Numbered from the stretch's first letter, positions 20,286 through 29,772 are shown. The stretch: 64,000 bases of DNA from Rhizobium sp. SL42 (GCF_021729845.1 NZ_CP063397.1:2370001-2434000), one strand, 5' to 3'. Notes: a model not told the origin generated them from the sequence alone. Translations and numbers: made by a program.

Positions 20286-22847
20286 ATGTTATACGTTTCT
20301 CGCTGGAAGACAGTGTTTATCTGGTTGACCGTCCTGGTCAGCGTCCTGTTGGCTTTGCCCAACGCCTTCAGCGATGAAGAATTGTCGGCTTTCCCATCCT
20401 GGTTCCCGACCAACAAGGTAACGCTTGGCCTCGATCTTCAGGGCGGATCGCACATCATGCTCAAGCTTGAGCGTGCGGATATCGTCAAGGAGCGGCTGGA
20501 AACCGTTGTTGGCGATATCCGCGCGCAATTGCGCGATGCAAGCATTCGCTACACCGGCCTGTCCGGCGTCGGCCAGCAGGTCCAGGTCCGCATCACCGAT
20601 GCTGACAAGGTCGAGGCAGCCGTCGAGGCGCTGCGCACATTGACCGATCCGGTGAGCGCCGGCGGCCTGACGGGCGGATCGATTGCGGAAGTCACGCTTG
20701 AACAACAGGAAGGCGGCCTTCTGCGGTTGAACCTCACGGATGCCGGCATCGACTACCGTGTGTCGTCGGCGTTGACCCAGTCGATGGAGGTGGTTCGCCG
20801 CCGCGTCGATGAACTTGGCACGACCGAACCCCTTATCCAGCGCCAGGGCGCCGATCGAATCATCGTCCAGGTTCCGGGTCTGACCGATCCACAGCGCCTG
20901 AAATCACTGCTCAACCAGACGGCCAAGCTGTCCTTCCACATGGTCGACACCTCGATGCCGGTGACCGAGGCGATGAACAATCGTCCGCCTCCGTCGTCTG
21001 AAATCCTCTATTCGACCGACGATCCGGCCGTTCCCTACCTGATCGAGAAGCGTGCGCTGGTCTCCGGCGAAAATCTCGTCGATTCCCAGGCGTCCTTCGA
21101 CCAGCGCAGCAACGAACCCGTTGTCAGCTTCCGGTTCGACAGCCGCGGCGCCCAGCGTTTTGCTCAGGCAACGCAGCAGAACGTCGGTCGGCCCTTCGCC
21201 ATCGTGCTTGACCAGCAGGTGATTTCGGCTCCGGTCATTCGCGAGCCGATCCTCGGCGGATCCGGCCAGATCTCAGGCAATTTTACCGTTGAAGGCGCAA
21301 ACGATCTCGCCGTGCTGCTGCGCGCCGGCGCGCTTCCGGCGACCCTCACGGTGGTCGAAGAGCGTACCGTCGGTCCGGGCCTTGGCGCGGATTCGATCAA
21401 CGCCGGTGTCGTCGCCAGTGGCATCGGTGCACTCTTCGTCGTGTTCTTTATGATCGCCTTTTACGGTTCCTGGGGCGTCATGGCGAACATCGCGCTTGCC
21501 GCCAACGTTGCCATGATCCTGGCGGTGTTGAGCCTGATCGGTTCGACGCTGACCCTGCCAGGTATTGCTGGTATCGTGCTCACCATGGGCATGGCGGTCG
21601 ATTCCAACGTTCTGGTCTATGAACGTATCCGCGAAGAGGCGAAGGCCGGCCGGCCCTTGCACCAGGCGATCGACACCGGTTTCACCAAGGCCTTTGCCAC
21701 CATCGTCGATGCCAACCTGACGACGTTGATTGCGGCCGTCGTTCTGTTCTTCCTCGGATCCGGTCCGGTGCGCGGCTTTGCCGTGACGCTTGCGGTCGGT
21801 ATCGTGACCACCGTCTTTACCGCCTTCACCATGACCCAGTGGCTGATGGCCATGTGGTTCCGCTGGAAGCGTCCGAAGCATATCCCGAAGGGCGTACGCA
21901 CCGGTATCTTCGACGCCCAGAACATTCGCTTCATGGCTGTTCGCAACTACACGTTTGCGTTGGCCGGGACGCTGGCCTTCATATCGCTCGCTGGCTTTGC
22001 AACGCTTGGCATGAACCTTGGCATCGACTTCAAGGGCGGCTCGATCATCGAGGCGCAGGCCCGCAACGGCAATGCCGATATCTCCGATATCCGCGAGCGA
22101 CTGAGCCAGCTCAATCTGGGCGAAATCCAGGCGCAGGGCTTCGGCGGCGATGCGAGCGTGCTGATCCGCCTGCAGGCGCAGGAAGGTGGCGAAAACGCGG
22201 AGCAGTCCGCCATAGCCAAGGTGCGCGGCGAACTCGAGGAACAGTATGAATTCCGCCGTGTGGAAGTTGTCGGTCCATCTGTTTCGAGTGACTTGACCTT
22301 CACTGCGACGCTCGGCGTGGCCGTGTCGCTGCTCTTCATCCTGATCTACATCTGGTTCCGCTTCGAATGGCAGTTTGCCGTCGGCGCGATCATCGCGACC
22401 ATGCATGACGTGATCCTGACGATCGGCCTGTTTGTCTTCCTCGGACTGGAATTCAACCTGACCAGTATCGCCGCGATCCTGACGATCATCGGCTACTCGC
22501 TCAATGACACGGTCGTCGTTTATGACCGAATGCGCGAGAACCTGCGGCGCTACAAGAAGATGCCGCTCAATGTGTTGATCGATATCTCGATCAATCAGAC
22601 GCTGTCGCGTACCGTTTTGACCGGTTCGACAACGCTGCTTGCCCTGCTTGCGCTTTACATGTTCGGCGGCGAGGTCATCTCGTCCTTCACCCTGGCCATG
22701 CTGTTCGGCGTATTGATCGGCACCTTCTCGTCGATCTACATCGCTGCACCGGTGTTGATCGCATTCCGGCTTCGCCCCGAAAGCTTCCAGCAGGACGACG
22801 ACAAGGGCGACAAGGCTACGAAGACAGCCGCCAAGGCAGGAGCCTGA
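20286..22847 (+). CDS. secDF: Protein translocase subunit SecDF (fused SecD-SecF)
   Basis: Proton-driven accessory of the Sec translocon that pulls proteins across the inner membrane. The 853-residue protein fuses SecD (first helix, GLDLQGGSHIMLKLE, periplasmic P1 domain, five helices with GMAVDSNVLVYERIREE) and SecF (NLGIDFKGGSIIEAQ, GYSLNDTVVVYDRMRENLR). Most bacteria encode these separately. ATG 20286 gives the usual MLYVSRWKTV start. The Mth938-type gene follows after 4 bases. Confidence 0.97.
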   Translation: MLYVSRWKTVFIWLTVLVSVLLALPNAFSDEELSAFPSWFPTNKVTLGLDLQGGSHIMLKLERADIVKERLETVVGDIRAQLRDASIRYTGLSGVGQQVQVRITDADKVEAAVEALRTLTDPVSAGGLTGGSIAEVTLEQQEGGLLRLNLTDAGIDYRVSSALTQSMEVVRRRVDELGTTEPLIQRQGADRIIVQVPGLTDPQRLKSLLNQTAKLSFHMVDTSMPVTEAMNNRPPPSSEILYSTDDPAVPYLIEKRALVSGENLVDSQASFDQRSNEPVVSFRFDSRGAQRFAQATQQNVGRPFAIVLDQQVISAPVIREPILGGSGQISGNFTVEGANDLAVLLRAGALPATLTVVEERTVGPGLGADSINAGVVASGIGALFVVFFMIAFYGSWGVMANIALAANVAMILAVLSLIGSTLTLPGIAGIVLTMGMAVDSNVLVYERIREEAKAGRPLHQAIDTGFTKAFATIVDANLTTLIAAVVLFFLGSGPVRGFAVTLAVGIVTTVFTAFTMTQWLMAMWFRWKRPKHIPKGVRTGIFDAQNIRFMAVRNYTFALAGTLAFISLAGFATLGMNLGIDFKGGSIIEAQARNGNADISDIRERLSQLNLGEIQAQGFGGDASVLIRLQAQEGGENAEQSAIAKVRGELEEQYEFRRVEVVGPSVSSDLTFTATLGVAVSLLFILIYIWFRFEWQFAVGAIIATMHDVILTIGLFVFLGLEFNLTSIAAILTIIGYSLNDTVVVYDRMRENLRRYKKMPLNVLIDISINQTLSRTVLTGSTTLLALLALYMFGGEVISSFTLAMLFGVLIGTFSSIYIAAPVLIAFRLRPESFQQDDDKGDKATKTAAKAGA

Positions 22848-22851
22848 TCGA

Positions 22852-23250
22852 ATGGCGTTCGGCTTCGGAGACAAGGGCATCGTCATCCGCGAGGCTCATT
22901 TCCCCGGCCGGGCGCCGATTGATGCCTATGGCAATGGCGGGTTTCGATTTGCCGACATGTCGCATCGCGGCTCGCTTCTGTTGCTGCCGTCCGGCGTCTA
23001 TGGCTGGGATGTCAATGAAGGCGACGAACTGACGCTTGCCGTTTTCGAGCGCGTGTTGGCAGAGAGCGGCATCGAGTTTCTCTTGCTGGGCACCGGCAAG
23101 CAGATGCGCCTGGTGGATCCGGATGTCCGGGCCGCCCTCAAGCAGCGCGGCATTGCCACGGATCCGATGGGAACCGGAGCCGCGGTCCGCACATACAATA
23201 TCATGCTGGCCGAGCAGCGTCCGGTTGCCGCCGCGCTGGTTGCGGTCTGA
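22852..23250 (+). CDS. Mth938-like domain protein, NDUFAF3-type
   Basis: A 132-residue soluble protein of the Mth938/DUF498 family. Visible features are the N-terminal FGDKGIVIREAHFPGRAPID, a central LLLPSGVYGWDV and FLLLGTGKQMR, and a C-terminal GTGAAVRTYNIMLAE. Human NDUFAF3, a complex I assembly factor, belongs to this family, and its bacterial relatives are known to sit beside secDF. Here it starts 4 bases after secDF and 17 bases before a squalene/phytoene synthase-like gene. The role in complex I biogenesis is inference from family and context. Confidence 0.88.
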   Translation: MAFGFGDKGIVIREAHFPGRAPIDAYGNGGFRFADMSHRGSLLLLPSGVYGWDVNEGDELTLAVFERVLAESGIEFLLLGTGKQMRLVDPDVRAALKQRGIATDPMGTGAAVRTYNIMLAEQRPVAAALVAV

Positions 23251-23267
23251 ACCGAAATAGGTGCGCC

Positions 23268-24122
23268 TTGAGCGAGACGAAACCGGCCAACGAGGCGCTG
23301 TGCCTTGCAGCATTGCGCGACTACGATCGAGACCGTTATCTTGCCGCTATTCTGACGCCAGTCGACCGCCGTGCCGGCGTTGCGGCGCTTTATGCCTACA
23401 ATGCCGAACTGGCGCGGGTCCGTGATCTCGTTCGCGAACCGCTTCCCGGCGAGGTGCGGCTGCAATACTGGCGCGATCTGCTGCAGGGTATTGCCCATGG
23501 TGCTTCGGATGCCAATCCGGTGGCAGCCGAACTGCTGCAGGCCATGCAGACCTACCACCTGCCGTTCGGGCCGCTGGCTGCCATGGCCGATGCCCGTATC
23601 TTCGACCTCTATGACGACCCGATGGAAACGGTCAGCATGTTCGAGGGCTATGCCGGTGAGACGGCTGCCGCCCTGATCCAGCTGGCAAGCCTGGTTCTCG
23701 ATCCCGCTGCTGCGGCATCCTCCGCGGAAACCGCCGGCCATGCGGGTGTCGCCCAGGCGGTTGCCGGTTGCCTCTTGCTGCTGCCGATCCATCGGTCGCG
23801 CGGACAGATCTATCTGCCGCTGGAAATTTTGCGCGCCGTTGGCCTGGACGGTCCAGACCTGCTCAAGGGTTCTGACAGGGTGCGGCTGTCGGCGGCGATC
23901 GAAGCCTTTGCCGGTCTGGGTCTCGATCATCTGGAAAAGGCCCGGCGTTCCGGCCGCCCGGCTCGCTCCATTCTGCCGGCCTATCTGCCGATGACACTGG
24001 CGCAGAAGGTCTTGTTGTCCGCGCGCGGCAAGGGGGCTGCAATCCTCGACCACGACATCCGTCCGCCGCAATGGCGCCGACAGTTGCGCATGATGGCGAC
24101 GCTGGTCTCCGGGCGGATCTGA
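23268..24122 (+). CDS. Squalene/phytoene synthase family protein, NDUFAF6-like
   Basis: A 284-residue protein of the trans-isoprenyl diphosphate synthase fold. It shows LRDYDRDRYLAAILTP, ALYAYNAELARVRDLV and GEVRLQYWRDLL at the first Asp-rich region, and a later LPAYLPMTLAQKVL. The first motif is ARVRD rather than the DDxxD of true squalene synthases, and no carotenoid or hopanoid gene is adjacent, so it more likely belongs to the NDUFAF6-type group linked to complex I assembly. Translation appears to start at TTG 23268. Confidence 0.85.
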   Translation: MSETKPANEALCLAALRDYDRDRYLAAILTPVDRRAGVAALYAYNAELARVRDLVREPLPGEVRLQYWRDLLQGIAHGASDANPVAAELLQAMQTYHLPFGPLAAMADARIFDLYDDPMETVSMFEGYAGETAAALIQLASLVLDPAAAASSAETAGHAGVAQAVAGCLLLLPIHRSRGQIYLPLEILRAVGLDGPDLLKGSDRVRLSAAIEAFAGLGLDHLEKARRSGRPARSILPAYLPMTLAQKVLLSARGKGAAILDHDIRPPQWRRQLRMMATLVSGRI

Positions 24123-24239
24123 CCTGACCTTCCGGTGAACTGTCTCGTGGACGGATGCGGCCGGCCGGCGTCACGCTCACGCAAGGCTCGGCTGCTAGAT
24201 CACTGATGATGATGCAATTGCCTCGGCGGGAGATTTAAG

Positions 24240-24698
24240 GTGAGCGTGGTAACTTGGGCGGTCCTGTTGGGAATAGTCGTTGCTCTCGCATTCTATTCCA
24301 CCCGCATGGCAAGACATAAGGAAGAGGATGGATTGCAGGACACCGGTCTGGCGATCCTCGAATTTGGCCGCGCCTTCCCGCAGGAAGCCATTCGCAGCCT
24401 TCACGCAACGGCAGATGCCAAGGCCGTCTTTGTCCGCCTGCACGACAACAAGGCCGGTATCATGCGCACCTTGCGCAACCACTATGCCTGCCATCTGATC
24501 GAGCCGGGTACCGTGCGGGTCCGCAACCTGGCCAATGGCAAGGGCTTTGCGGTCGAGTTTCTCGATTCGCCATCCCACAATGGCGAGTTCACCTTCGCTT
24601 CGGCGGCCGACGCGGCAGAAGTGTCACTCTGGCTTCTTGGCAACTATGTCGGGCCGGCTGATCTCGATCCGGCTCCAAAGGGGCTGCCGACCACTTGA
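24240..24698 (+). CDS. Hypothetical membrane-anchored protein
   Basis: A 152-residue protein starting at GTG 24240 behind AAGG. The first 20 residues (VVTWAVLLGIVVALAFYS) are hydrophobic and likely an uncleaved anchor; the rest is soluble with ILEFGRAFPQEAIRSLHATA and RNLANGKGFAVEFLDSP. I do not recognise a named family. It converges with trmFO; an imperfect hairpin at the overlap of its stop (CTGCCGA / TCGGCAG) may end transcription. Confidence 0.7.
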   Translation: MSVVTWAVLLGIVVALAFYSTRMARHKEEDGLQDTGLAILEFGRAFPQEAIRSLHATADAKAVFVRLHDNKAGIMRTLRNHYACHLIEPGTVRVRNLANGKGFAVEFLDSPSHNGEFTFASAADAAEVSLWLLGNYVGPADLDPAPKGLPTT

Positions 24699-24728
24699 TC
24701 GGCAGCAGCGCGATTCGGACTTTTGCGA

Positions 24729-26138
24729 CTAAGCGAGGCCGAGCCATGCCTTGCAGTCGGCAAGCGCGCGTTGGGCCACAAGCTGCCGCTTCATCACTGT
24801 CTTGTCCTTGCCACGGAAGCGCTTGACGCCTTCCGGCTTGACGATTGAGCCGGGTTCCAGCTCGGGAAACAGGCCGAAATTGATGTTCATCGGCTGAAAT
24901 GACCGTTTGCCCGGCTCATCATGCGAGACGAGATGACCGCCGGTGATGTGGTTAAGCAGGGAACCGAGCGCAGTGGTTGCTGGCGGCAGGCTGATCTCTT
25001 CGCCCTTGCGTTCCGCCGCAGCGAAACGTCCGGCCAGCAGGCCGATCGATGCACTCTCGACATAGCCTTCGCAGCCGGTGATCTGACCGGCAAAGCGCAG
25101 GCCCGTGCGACCCTTCAGCTGCAGCGTCGGGTCGAGCAATGTCGGGGAGTGGATATAGGTATTGCGATGCAGGCCGCCGAGGCGTGCAAATTCCGCATTT
25201 TCCAGACCCGGAATCATCCGGAAGATTTCAGCCTGGGCGCCGTATTTCAATTTCGTCTGGAAGCCGACCATGTTGTAGAGCGTGCCGAGCGCGTTGTCCT
25301 GGCGCAACTGCACGACGGCATAGGCCTTGACGGTCGGATTATGCGCGTTTGTCAGGCCCATCGGCTTCATCGGACCGTGCCTAAGGGTTTCACGACCGCG
25401 CTCGGCCATGACCTCGATCGGCAGGCAACCGTCGAAATAGGGTGTGCCTTCCCATTCCTTGAAGCCGACCGCGTCGCCGGCGATCAGCGCGTCGAGAAAG
25501 GCGTTGTACTGGGCTTCGTCCATCGGGCAGTTGATATAGTCCTTGCCCGTGCCGCCTGGTCCCACCTTGTCGTAGCGTGACTGGTACCAGCAGATGTCCA
25601 TGTTGATGCTGTCGCGATGCACGATCGGTGCAATGGCGTCAAAGAAGGCAAGTGCATCCTCGCCGGTCTTGGCGCGGATGGCCTCGGCGAGATCGGGAGA
25701 GGTGAGCGGACCGGTGGCGATGATGGCCTGGTCCCAGTCTTCCGGCGGCAGGCCGGCGACTTCCTCGCGCACCACGGTAATCAGCGGATGTTTGTCGATC
25801 TCTGCGGTCACCGCTTCGGCAAAACCGTCGCGGTCGACGGCGAGCGCGCCGCCTGCCGGCACCTGATGGCGATCGGCGCAGGCCATGATCAGCGATCCGG
25901 CAAGCCGCATCTCCGCATGGATGACGCCGACAGCATTGGCCGTCGCATCGTCGGAGCGGAACGAATTGGAGCAGACCAGTTCGGCCAGGCTGTCGGTCTT
26001 GTGGGCATCGGTGCCGCGCACGCCGCGCATTTCGTGCAGAATGACCGGAACGCCGGCCTGTGCAACCTGCCAAGCGGCTTCCGACCCGGCAAGGCCGCCG
26101 CCGATGATGTGAATGGGGGAAAGGGTGATGTGTGTCAT
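24729..26138 (-). CDS. trmFO: tRNA uracil-54 C5-methyltransferase, folate- and FAD-dependent
   Basis: Flavoprotein that makes ribothymidine at position 54 of tRNA with methylenetetrahydrofolate as carbon donor. The 469-residue protein begins with a dinucleotide-binding motif, [16 protein letters not shown], followed by ILHEMRG, then [11 protein letters not shown], the [18 protein letters not shown] segment and the C-terminal [13 protein letters not shown] 26138 gives [15 protein letters not shown]; the upstream extension of 24 residues is not conserved. It is transcribed against the hypothetical gene at 24,240. Confidence 0.96.
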   Translation of the reverse strand: MTHITLSPIHIIGGGLAGSEAAWQVAQAGVPVILHEMRGVRGTDAHKTDSLAELVCSNSFRSDDATANAVGVIHAEMRLAGSLIMACADRHQVPAGGALAVDRDGFAEAVTAEIDKHPLITVVREEVAGLPPEDWDQAIIATGPLTSPDLAEAIRAKTGEDALAFFDAIAPIVHRDSINMDICWYQSRYDKVGPGGTGKDYINCPMDEAQYNAFLDALIAGDAVGFKEWEGTPYFDGCLPIEVMAERGRETLRHGPMKPMGLTNAHNPTVKAYAVVQLRQDNALGTLYNMVGFQTKLKYGAQAEIFRMIPGLENAEFARLGGLHRNTYIHSPTLLDPTLQLKGRTGLRFAGQITGCEGYVESASIGLLAGRFAAAERKGEEISLPPATTALGSLLNHITGGHLVSHDEPGKRSFQPMNINFGLFPELEPGSIVKPEGVKRFRGKDKTVMKRQLVAQRALADCKAWLGLA

Positions 26139-26267
26139 GAGCGGCTCCATATCATGGCGCGGCTCGGCAGGTCCATGCTTTGCGCTACATCCGGGACGCA
26201 AAACGCGCACGAATCAGGATGGGTCAAATGCGGTATGCAGAGCAGAGGCCAGCACAGGGCCTGGAAT

Positions 26268-26292
26268 CAAAAACGGCACCCAAGGTGCCGTC
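26268..26292 (-). terminator. Rho-independent terminator after the first DUF1127 gene
   Basis: On the minus strand the sequence reads ACGGCACC, loop TTG, GGTGCCGT, then TTTTTGAT. The perfect eight-pair stem and T-run place it about 45 bases beyond the stop of the DUF1127 gene at 26,338. Confidence 0.85.
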
Positions 26293-26337
26293 TGACAGTC
26301 GTCGCCTGATGCCGTCGCCGCAAGGGCGGGCTTCCGA

Positions 26338-26481
26338 TTAACGGAAGGAGCGCGAAGCGATGTTGCGGATTTCGTAGCGGGTGATGCCGATGTCGCTGAG
26401 GGTCTGGTTCGACAGGTTGCCGAGTTCAGCGAGAGTGCGGCGATAGCTCATCCAGTTTTTTGCAATGCGAAGCGGGTTCAT
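26338..26481 (-). CDS. DUF1127 domain-containing micro-protein
   Basis: A 47-residue Arg-rich protein, MNPLRIAKNWMSYRRTLAEL, with the DUF1127 core LSNQTLSDIGITRYEI and C-terminal SRSFR. DUF1127 proteins are small RNA- or regulator-linked factors in alphaproteobacteria, involved in phosphate/carbon control in Agrobacterium and in RNA maturation in Rhodobacter. AAGGAAAA-type ribosome site lies upstream of ATG 26481. It has its own terminator and lies 300 bases downstream of a second DUF1127 gene in the same direction. Confidence 0.92.
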   Translation of the reverse strand: MNPLRIAKNWMSYRRTLAELGNLSNQTLSDIGITRYEIRNIASRSFR

Positions 26482-26713
26482 GGTCGTTTTCCTTGTGGGA
26501 TCTTGGTTGCTGATCTGGCGGTTCGTTTCCGCCTCAGCGATTGAGCTTCTTATACGCCCGTAGAATAAGATTGTGCAGTGCAAATTCTAGGCGACTGCTA
26601 TGCGTTTGTGCATGATGATGACGATATTAGCAGCAGAGCGCAGAAATTAGGCATCTGCGTTCCGGCCATCTTGCCGCATGATTTCATTGTGAAAATTGCG
26701 CGAGGCAGAAACG

Positions 26714-26744
26714 CAAAAGGCCTCCCGCAAGCGGGAGGCCTTGA
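26714..26744 (-). terminator. Rho-independent terminator after the second DUF1127 gene
   Basis: On the minus strand AAGGCCTCCCGC, a short TTGC turn and GGGAGGCCTT are followed by TTGCGTTT. The stem is ten pairs long and lies about 40 bases past the stop of the gene at 26,785, so each DUF1127 gene has a separate transcript end. Confidence 0.85.
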
Positions 26745-26784
26745 GATCGATCAAATTGTCCGACGCCTGGGCGCCGAGACGGAA

Positions 26785-26931
26785 TTAGCTGTTGACTGCG
26801 TGGCGGGCGACGCGACGGATGTCTTCGCGGCCAATGCCGAGGTCACGCAGTTCGCGGTCCGACATGCGGCCGAGTTCGGTGATGGTCTGACGATACTTGC
26901 GCCAGTTGTTGAGCGAGCGAGCGATGTTCAT
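26785..26931 (-). CDS. DUF1127 domain-containing micro-protein (second copy)
   Basis: A 48-residue protein, MNIARSLNNWRKYRQTITEL, then GRMSDRELRDLGIGREDIRR and RVARHAVNS. It is the canonical DUF1127 form and about half identical to its neighbour at 26,338. The start ATG 26931 follows a CAAGGC segment. The gene is short and easily missed because a longer plus-strand frame overlaps it. It lies about 300 bases downstream, on the same strand, of three hairpins with CCTCC loops. Confidence 0.9.
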   Translation of the reverse strand: MNIARSLNNWRKYRQTITELGRMSDRELRDLGIGREDIRRVARHAVNS

Positions 26932-27221
26932 GGCCTTGCCTCATGGGTTGGGCGCAACTGTCGGCGCCGTGTTCAAATTCGATGACTGGAATATATGCTG
27001 CATTGCGAAACGATTGAAGACATAAAGCCTCACACCACCCATGCGTAAATCGCATAACAACACGGTTAATCGACTGTAAACTGATGCTTTTTGAGGCTAT
27101 TGCCTCTCAGTTTGCATTGCCGCATTAGCGGGCATGGCTGCGCGGGCGCAGATGCGCATTGGGGCAGCACCGGCTGGTGCGGAAATGTCTGGCGGCATGC
27201 TGGGGAAACGGCTTGGCCAAA

Positions 27222-27336
27222 ACGAATAACGCTCACCGGGGGAGGATCCGGTGAGCGTCATTTTGACAGACCAACGACTGGGAGGAGGAGTGTCGCTGGT
27301 CATTCGATCCCGCATCGGGAGGAGGATAATGCGGGG
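27222..27336 (-). ncRNA. Triple hairpin RNA locus with CCTCC loops (cuckoo/CcsR-like)
   Basis: Three hairpins stand in a row on the minus strand. The first, 27,309-27,335, has stem CCCGCAT/ATGCGGG and loop TATCCTCCTCCCG. The second, 27,270-27,300, has a nine-pair stem around ACTCCTCCTCCCA. The third, 27,229-27,258, has an eleven-pair stem ACGCTCACCGG/CCGGTGAGCGT around ATCCTCCC and is followed by a T-rich stretch, like a terminator. One pair of the second stem is G-U on the minus strand but A-C on the plus strand, which supports minus-strand transcription. CCUCCUCCC anti-Shine-Dalgarno loops define the cuckoo/CcsR RNA family of alphaproteobacteria, which in Rhodobacter is linked to a DUF1127 gene. 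Transcript ends and number are unknown. Confidence 0.7.
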
Positions 27337-27661
27337 CCGAAGCAGGTATGACCGTTTCCGGTCACTCGGGGCTGGTGAAACGTGATTTCAACTGCCCTTT
27401 GTTGGCTATGAATATACGCCTGAGTCGGCATCTTGTGCAGTGCAATATCGTCATGGAAGCCATGCGCAATTCGCATGGATTATGTGCTGCGCATAAACCG
27501 CCGGATGCCCCTAACTATTTGAGGGGATTTTGCCTTTTTATCGTGGGCCGCCGATCTTCGATTGAGTTTCTCTTCCGACCGTTCCAGACTTCGGGCAAAT
27601 CCTGTAATTTTGCCTTTGGCGAGGCAATGGGATCGGCAATGGGATCGATTGCGGGGGACGC

Positions 27662-28771
27662 ATGTATCGCGGTCATTTGAAACGGGACTTGCAGGAATGG
27701 ACCCGCAAGGGGCTGATCGACGAGACGACCGCCGGGCGCCTGCTCGCCGATGTCGATTCGAGGCGCTCGGCCTTCAGCGTCGGCACCGTGCTGGTCATGC
27801 TGGCGGCGGTGTTGGTTGCCGCCTCGGTGCTGTTGCTGGTCGCGTCGAATTGGCAGGCGATCCCGCGCCTGACCAAGGTCATCGGCATTGTCGCGCTGAT
27901 CTGGGTCTTCCATCTGGCGGCGCTGTTTGCCCGGTCGCGGGATGCGGACCGGCTGGCGGCTGCGTGCCTTGTGCTGGGAGCCGCCAGTTTCGGCGGCGCG
28001 ATTTCCCTGATCGGCCAACTCTATCATCTGTCGGGTGACACATTCTCCGCCATGCTGTTGTGGTTCGTCGTCACCGCCGTCTCTGCGGCATTTTTCCGCT
28101 CAGGCGCGCTGACCGTGATGGCCGGCATTCTGTCCTTCGTCGTGTTCTGGACGATCATCGATCGATTCGACTATGATTTCCGCTGGCATGAACTGGCCTC
28201 CTACTGGCCACCGGCAGCAGCGGTCGTTCTGGCCGCGCTCACCGTCTGGACCAAGACCGATCCGGCCAAGCATTTTGCCTATCTGCTGCTGCTGAGCTGG
28301 TGCGTCTGGTTCTATGTGCTCGGCGATGACGTGCTCTGGGCGACCCTGATGACCGGCGTAGGCACCGCGATCTTCTTCGCGTTTGCGCTTCCGGCATCAC
28401 CTTTGTCGCAACTGCGCGGCAGGCTCGGCGCCTCGATCACCTTCTATCCGCTGCTGCTCGCCTTCATCGGTCTCGGCTATTGGCATGGCAACGCCGTCGA
28501 TGGCCAGACGAACGCAATCCTGGCCGTCCTGGTGATCGCGCTGTGCCTGGCGGCGCTGGCGCTTGAGGGGCGAGACAATGGCGCGGTGCGCTTCCTCGCC
28601 TATATCGTCTTTGCGCTGGAGGTCCTCTACCTGTCCTATGAGACCATCGACAGCATTCTCGGAACCTCGGCTTTCTTCCTGCTCGCCGGTCTTGTGGTCG
28701 CCGTGCTGGCCTTTCTCGTCATCCGCCTTGAGAAACATTTCGGCCGACGTCCGACGGAGGTGCAACCATGA
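27662..28771 (+). CDS. DUF2157 domain-containing membrane protein
   Basis: A 369-residue polytopic protein. The N-terminal MYRGHLKRDLQEWTRKGLID and TTAGRLLADVDSR form the DUF2157 soluble lead, followed by about ten hydrophobic segments and a short Arg-rich tail. The function of the family is not known. It overlaps the following GDYXXLXY gene by four bases (ATGA), a pairing seen widely in bacteria, so the two probably form one membrane-periplasmic system. Confidence 0.88.
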   Translation: MYRGHLKRDLQEWTRKGLIDETTAGRLLADVDSRRSAFSVGTVLVMLAAVLVAASVLLLVASNWQAIPRLTKVIGIVALIWVFHLAALFARSRDADRLAAACLVLGAASFGGAISLIGQLYHLSGDTFSAMLLWFVVTAVSAAFFRSGALTVMAGILSFVVFWTIIDRFDYDFRWHELASYWPPAAAVVLAALTVWTKTDPAKHFAYLLLLSWCVWFYVLGDDVLWATLMTGVGTAIFFAFALPASPLSQLRGRLGASITFYPLLLAFIGLGYWHGNAVDGQTNAILAVLVIALCLAALALEGRDNGAVRFLAYIVFALEVLYLSYETIDSILGTSAFFLLAGLVVAVLAFLVIRLEKHFGRRPTEVQP

Positions 28772-29343
28772 TCGCAACCAGACGCTTCGCTCTGGCAGCA
28801 CTCGCCGTCTGCCTCGGCCAGACGGCGATCCTCGGTTACATGGTCGAAAGCCGGGCCAGCATTCTGCGTCATGGCACAGAGATCCTGTTGAAGACGGCGC
28901 CCGTCGATCCGCGCGATCTGCTGCGTGGCGACTACGTCATTCTCAGCTACGACATCTCGACGATTTCCACGGCGCTTGTCACCGGCGACAGGCCCGTCGG
29001 CGATGAGAAGATGCCGCTGCAGGTGCGGCTGAAGCCCGGCCTGGACGGATTCTGGACCGTGGCGGAAGCCTCCTTCCAGCCATTGCCTGCATTGGATGGC
29101 AGCGTGGTCCTGCATACCTTGCCCTTGCGCTCCTATGATGTGCCGACCGGCGCCGATGGCACGGTCTGGGTCACCTACGGCATCGAGAGCTACTATGTAC
29201 CGGAAGGCGAGGGGCGCCCGATCGAGGATGGACGCAACACTGGTCGGGTCTCCGTCGCCGTGCGTGTCTCCGAAAGCGGCCAGGCACAGATTCGCGCGCT
29301 GATGCTGGATGGCGCTCCGCTTTATCAGGAACCGCTCTACTGA
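28768..29343 (+). CDS. GDYXXLXY domain-containing protein
   Basis: A 191-residue protein with one N-terminal membrane helix (LAALAVCLGQTAILGYMVES) and a periplasmic domain carrying the naming motif LLRGDYVILSYDIS and later WVTYGIESYYVPEGEGRPIE. It is translationally coupled to the DUF2157 protein gene. The biochemical function is unknown; the conserved coupling suggests the two act as a complex. Confidence 0.9.
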   Translation: MIATRRFALAALAVCLGQTAILGYMVESRASILRHGTEILLKTAPVDPRDLLRGDYVILSYDISTISTALVTGDRPVGDEKMPLQVRLKPGLDGFWTVAEASFQPLPALDGSVVLHTLPLRSYDVPTGADGTVWVTYGIESYYVPEGEGRPIEDGRNTGRVSVAVRVSESGQAQIRALMLDGAPLYQEPLY

Positions 29344-29504
29344 TTGTCATCAAGCTTTGCGCCAAACCCGGTGCCAACGCCGGGAATGCCTGCATGGTTT
29401 GGCCGGGGACGGGTGTCATTTTTCCTTTGCGCGGCGGAAAACGGGTGATATAGAGACGCGCGCTCCGGAGGGGCCATGCGCTCACGCAGCATGCGCTTTT
29501 GGAC

Positions 29505-29589
<85 letters not shown>

Positions 29590-29772
29590 GCTTAGCCGCG
29601 CGGGATTGATGTGAGAGGCAGCCTTTGCTGATCCCGTCTGTCCGGCGCCGTTTTGCTTGGCATATGTTTGACGATAGCGACGCAGCCACGTCCGGGAAAA
29701 GAAATTCCGGCGTCGTGCTCAGTGAAACCACCGGCTGTCCGAGCACGGCCGCCACGACATGAAGGTAAGAAC

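Noticed and set aside
21273..22886. Minus-strand frame of 537 codons over secDF
   Set aside because: Antisense shadow, His/Gln/Asp-rich, no family features.
23268..24122. Carotenoid or hopanoid synthase role
   Set aside because: The first Asp-rich motif is incomplete and no isoprenoid pathway genes are nearby; the secDF/Mth938 context favours complex I assembly.
27229..27258. Plain terminator on the plus strand
   Set aside because: No plus-strand gene precedes it, and the two neighbouring hairpins with CCTCC loops on the minus strand explain it better as part of an RNA cluster.
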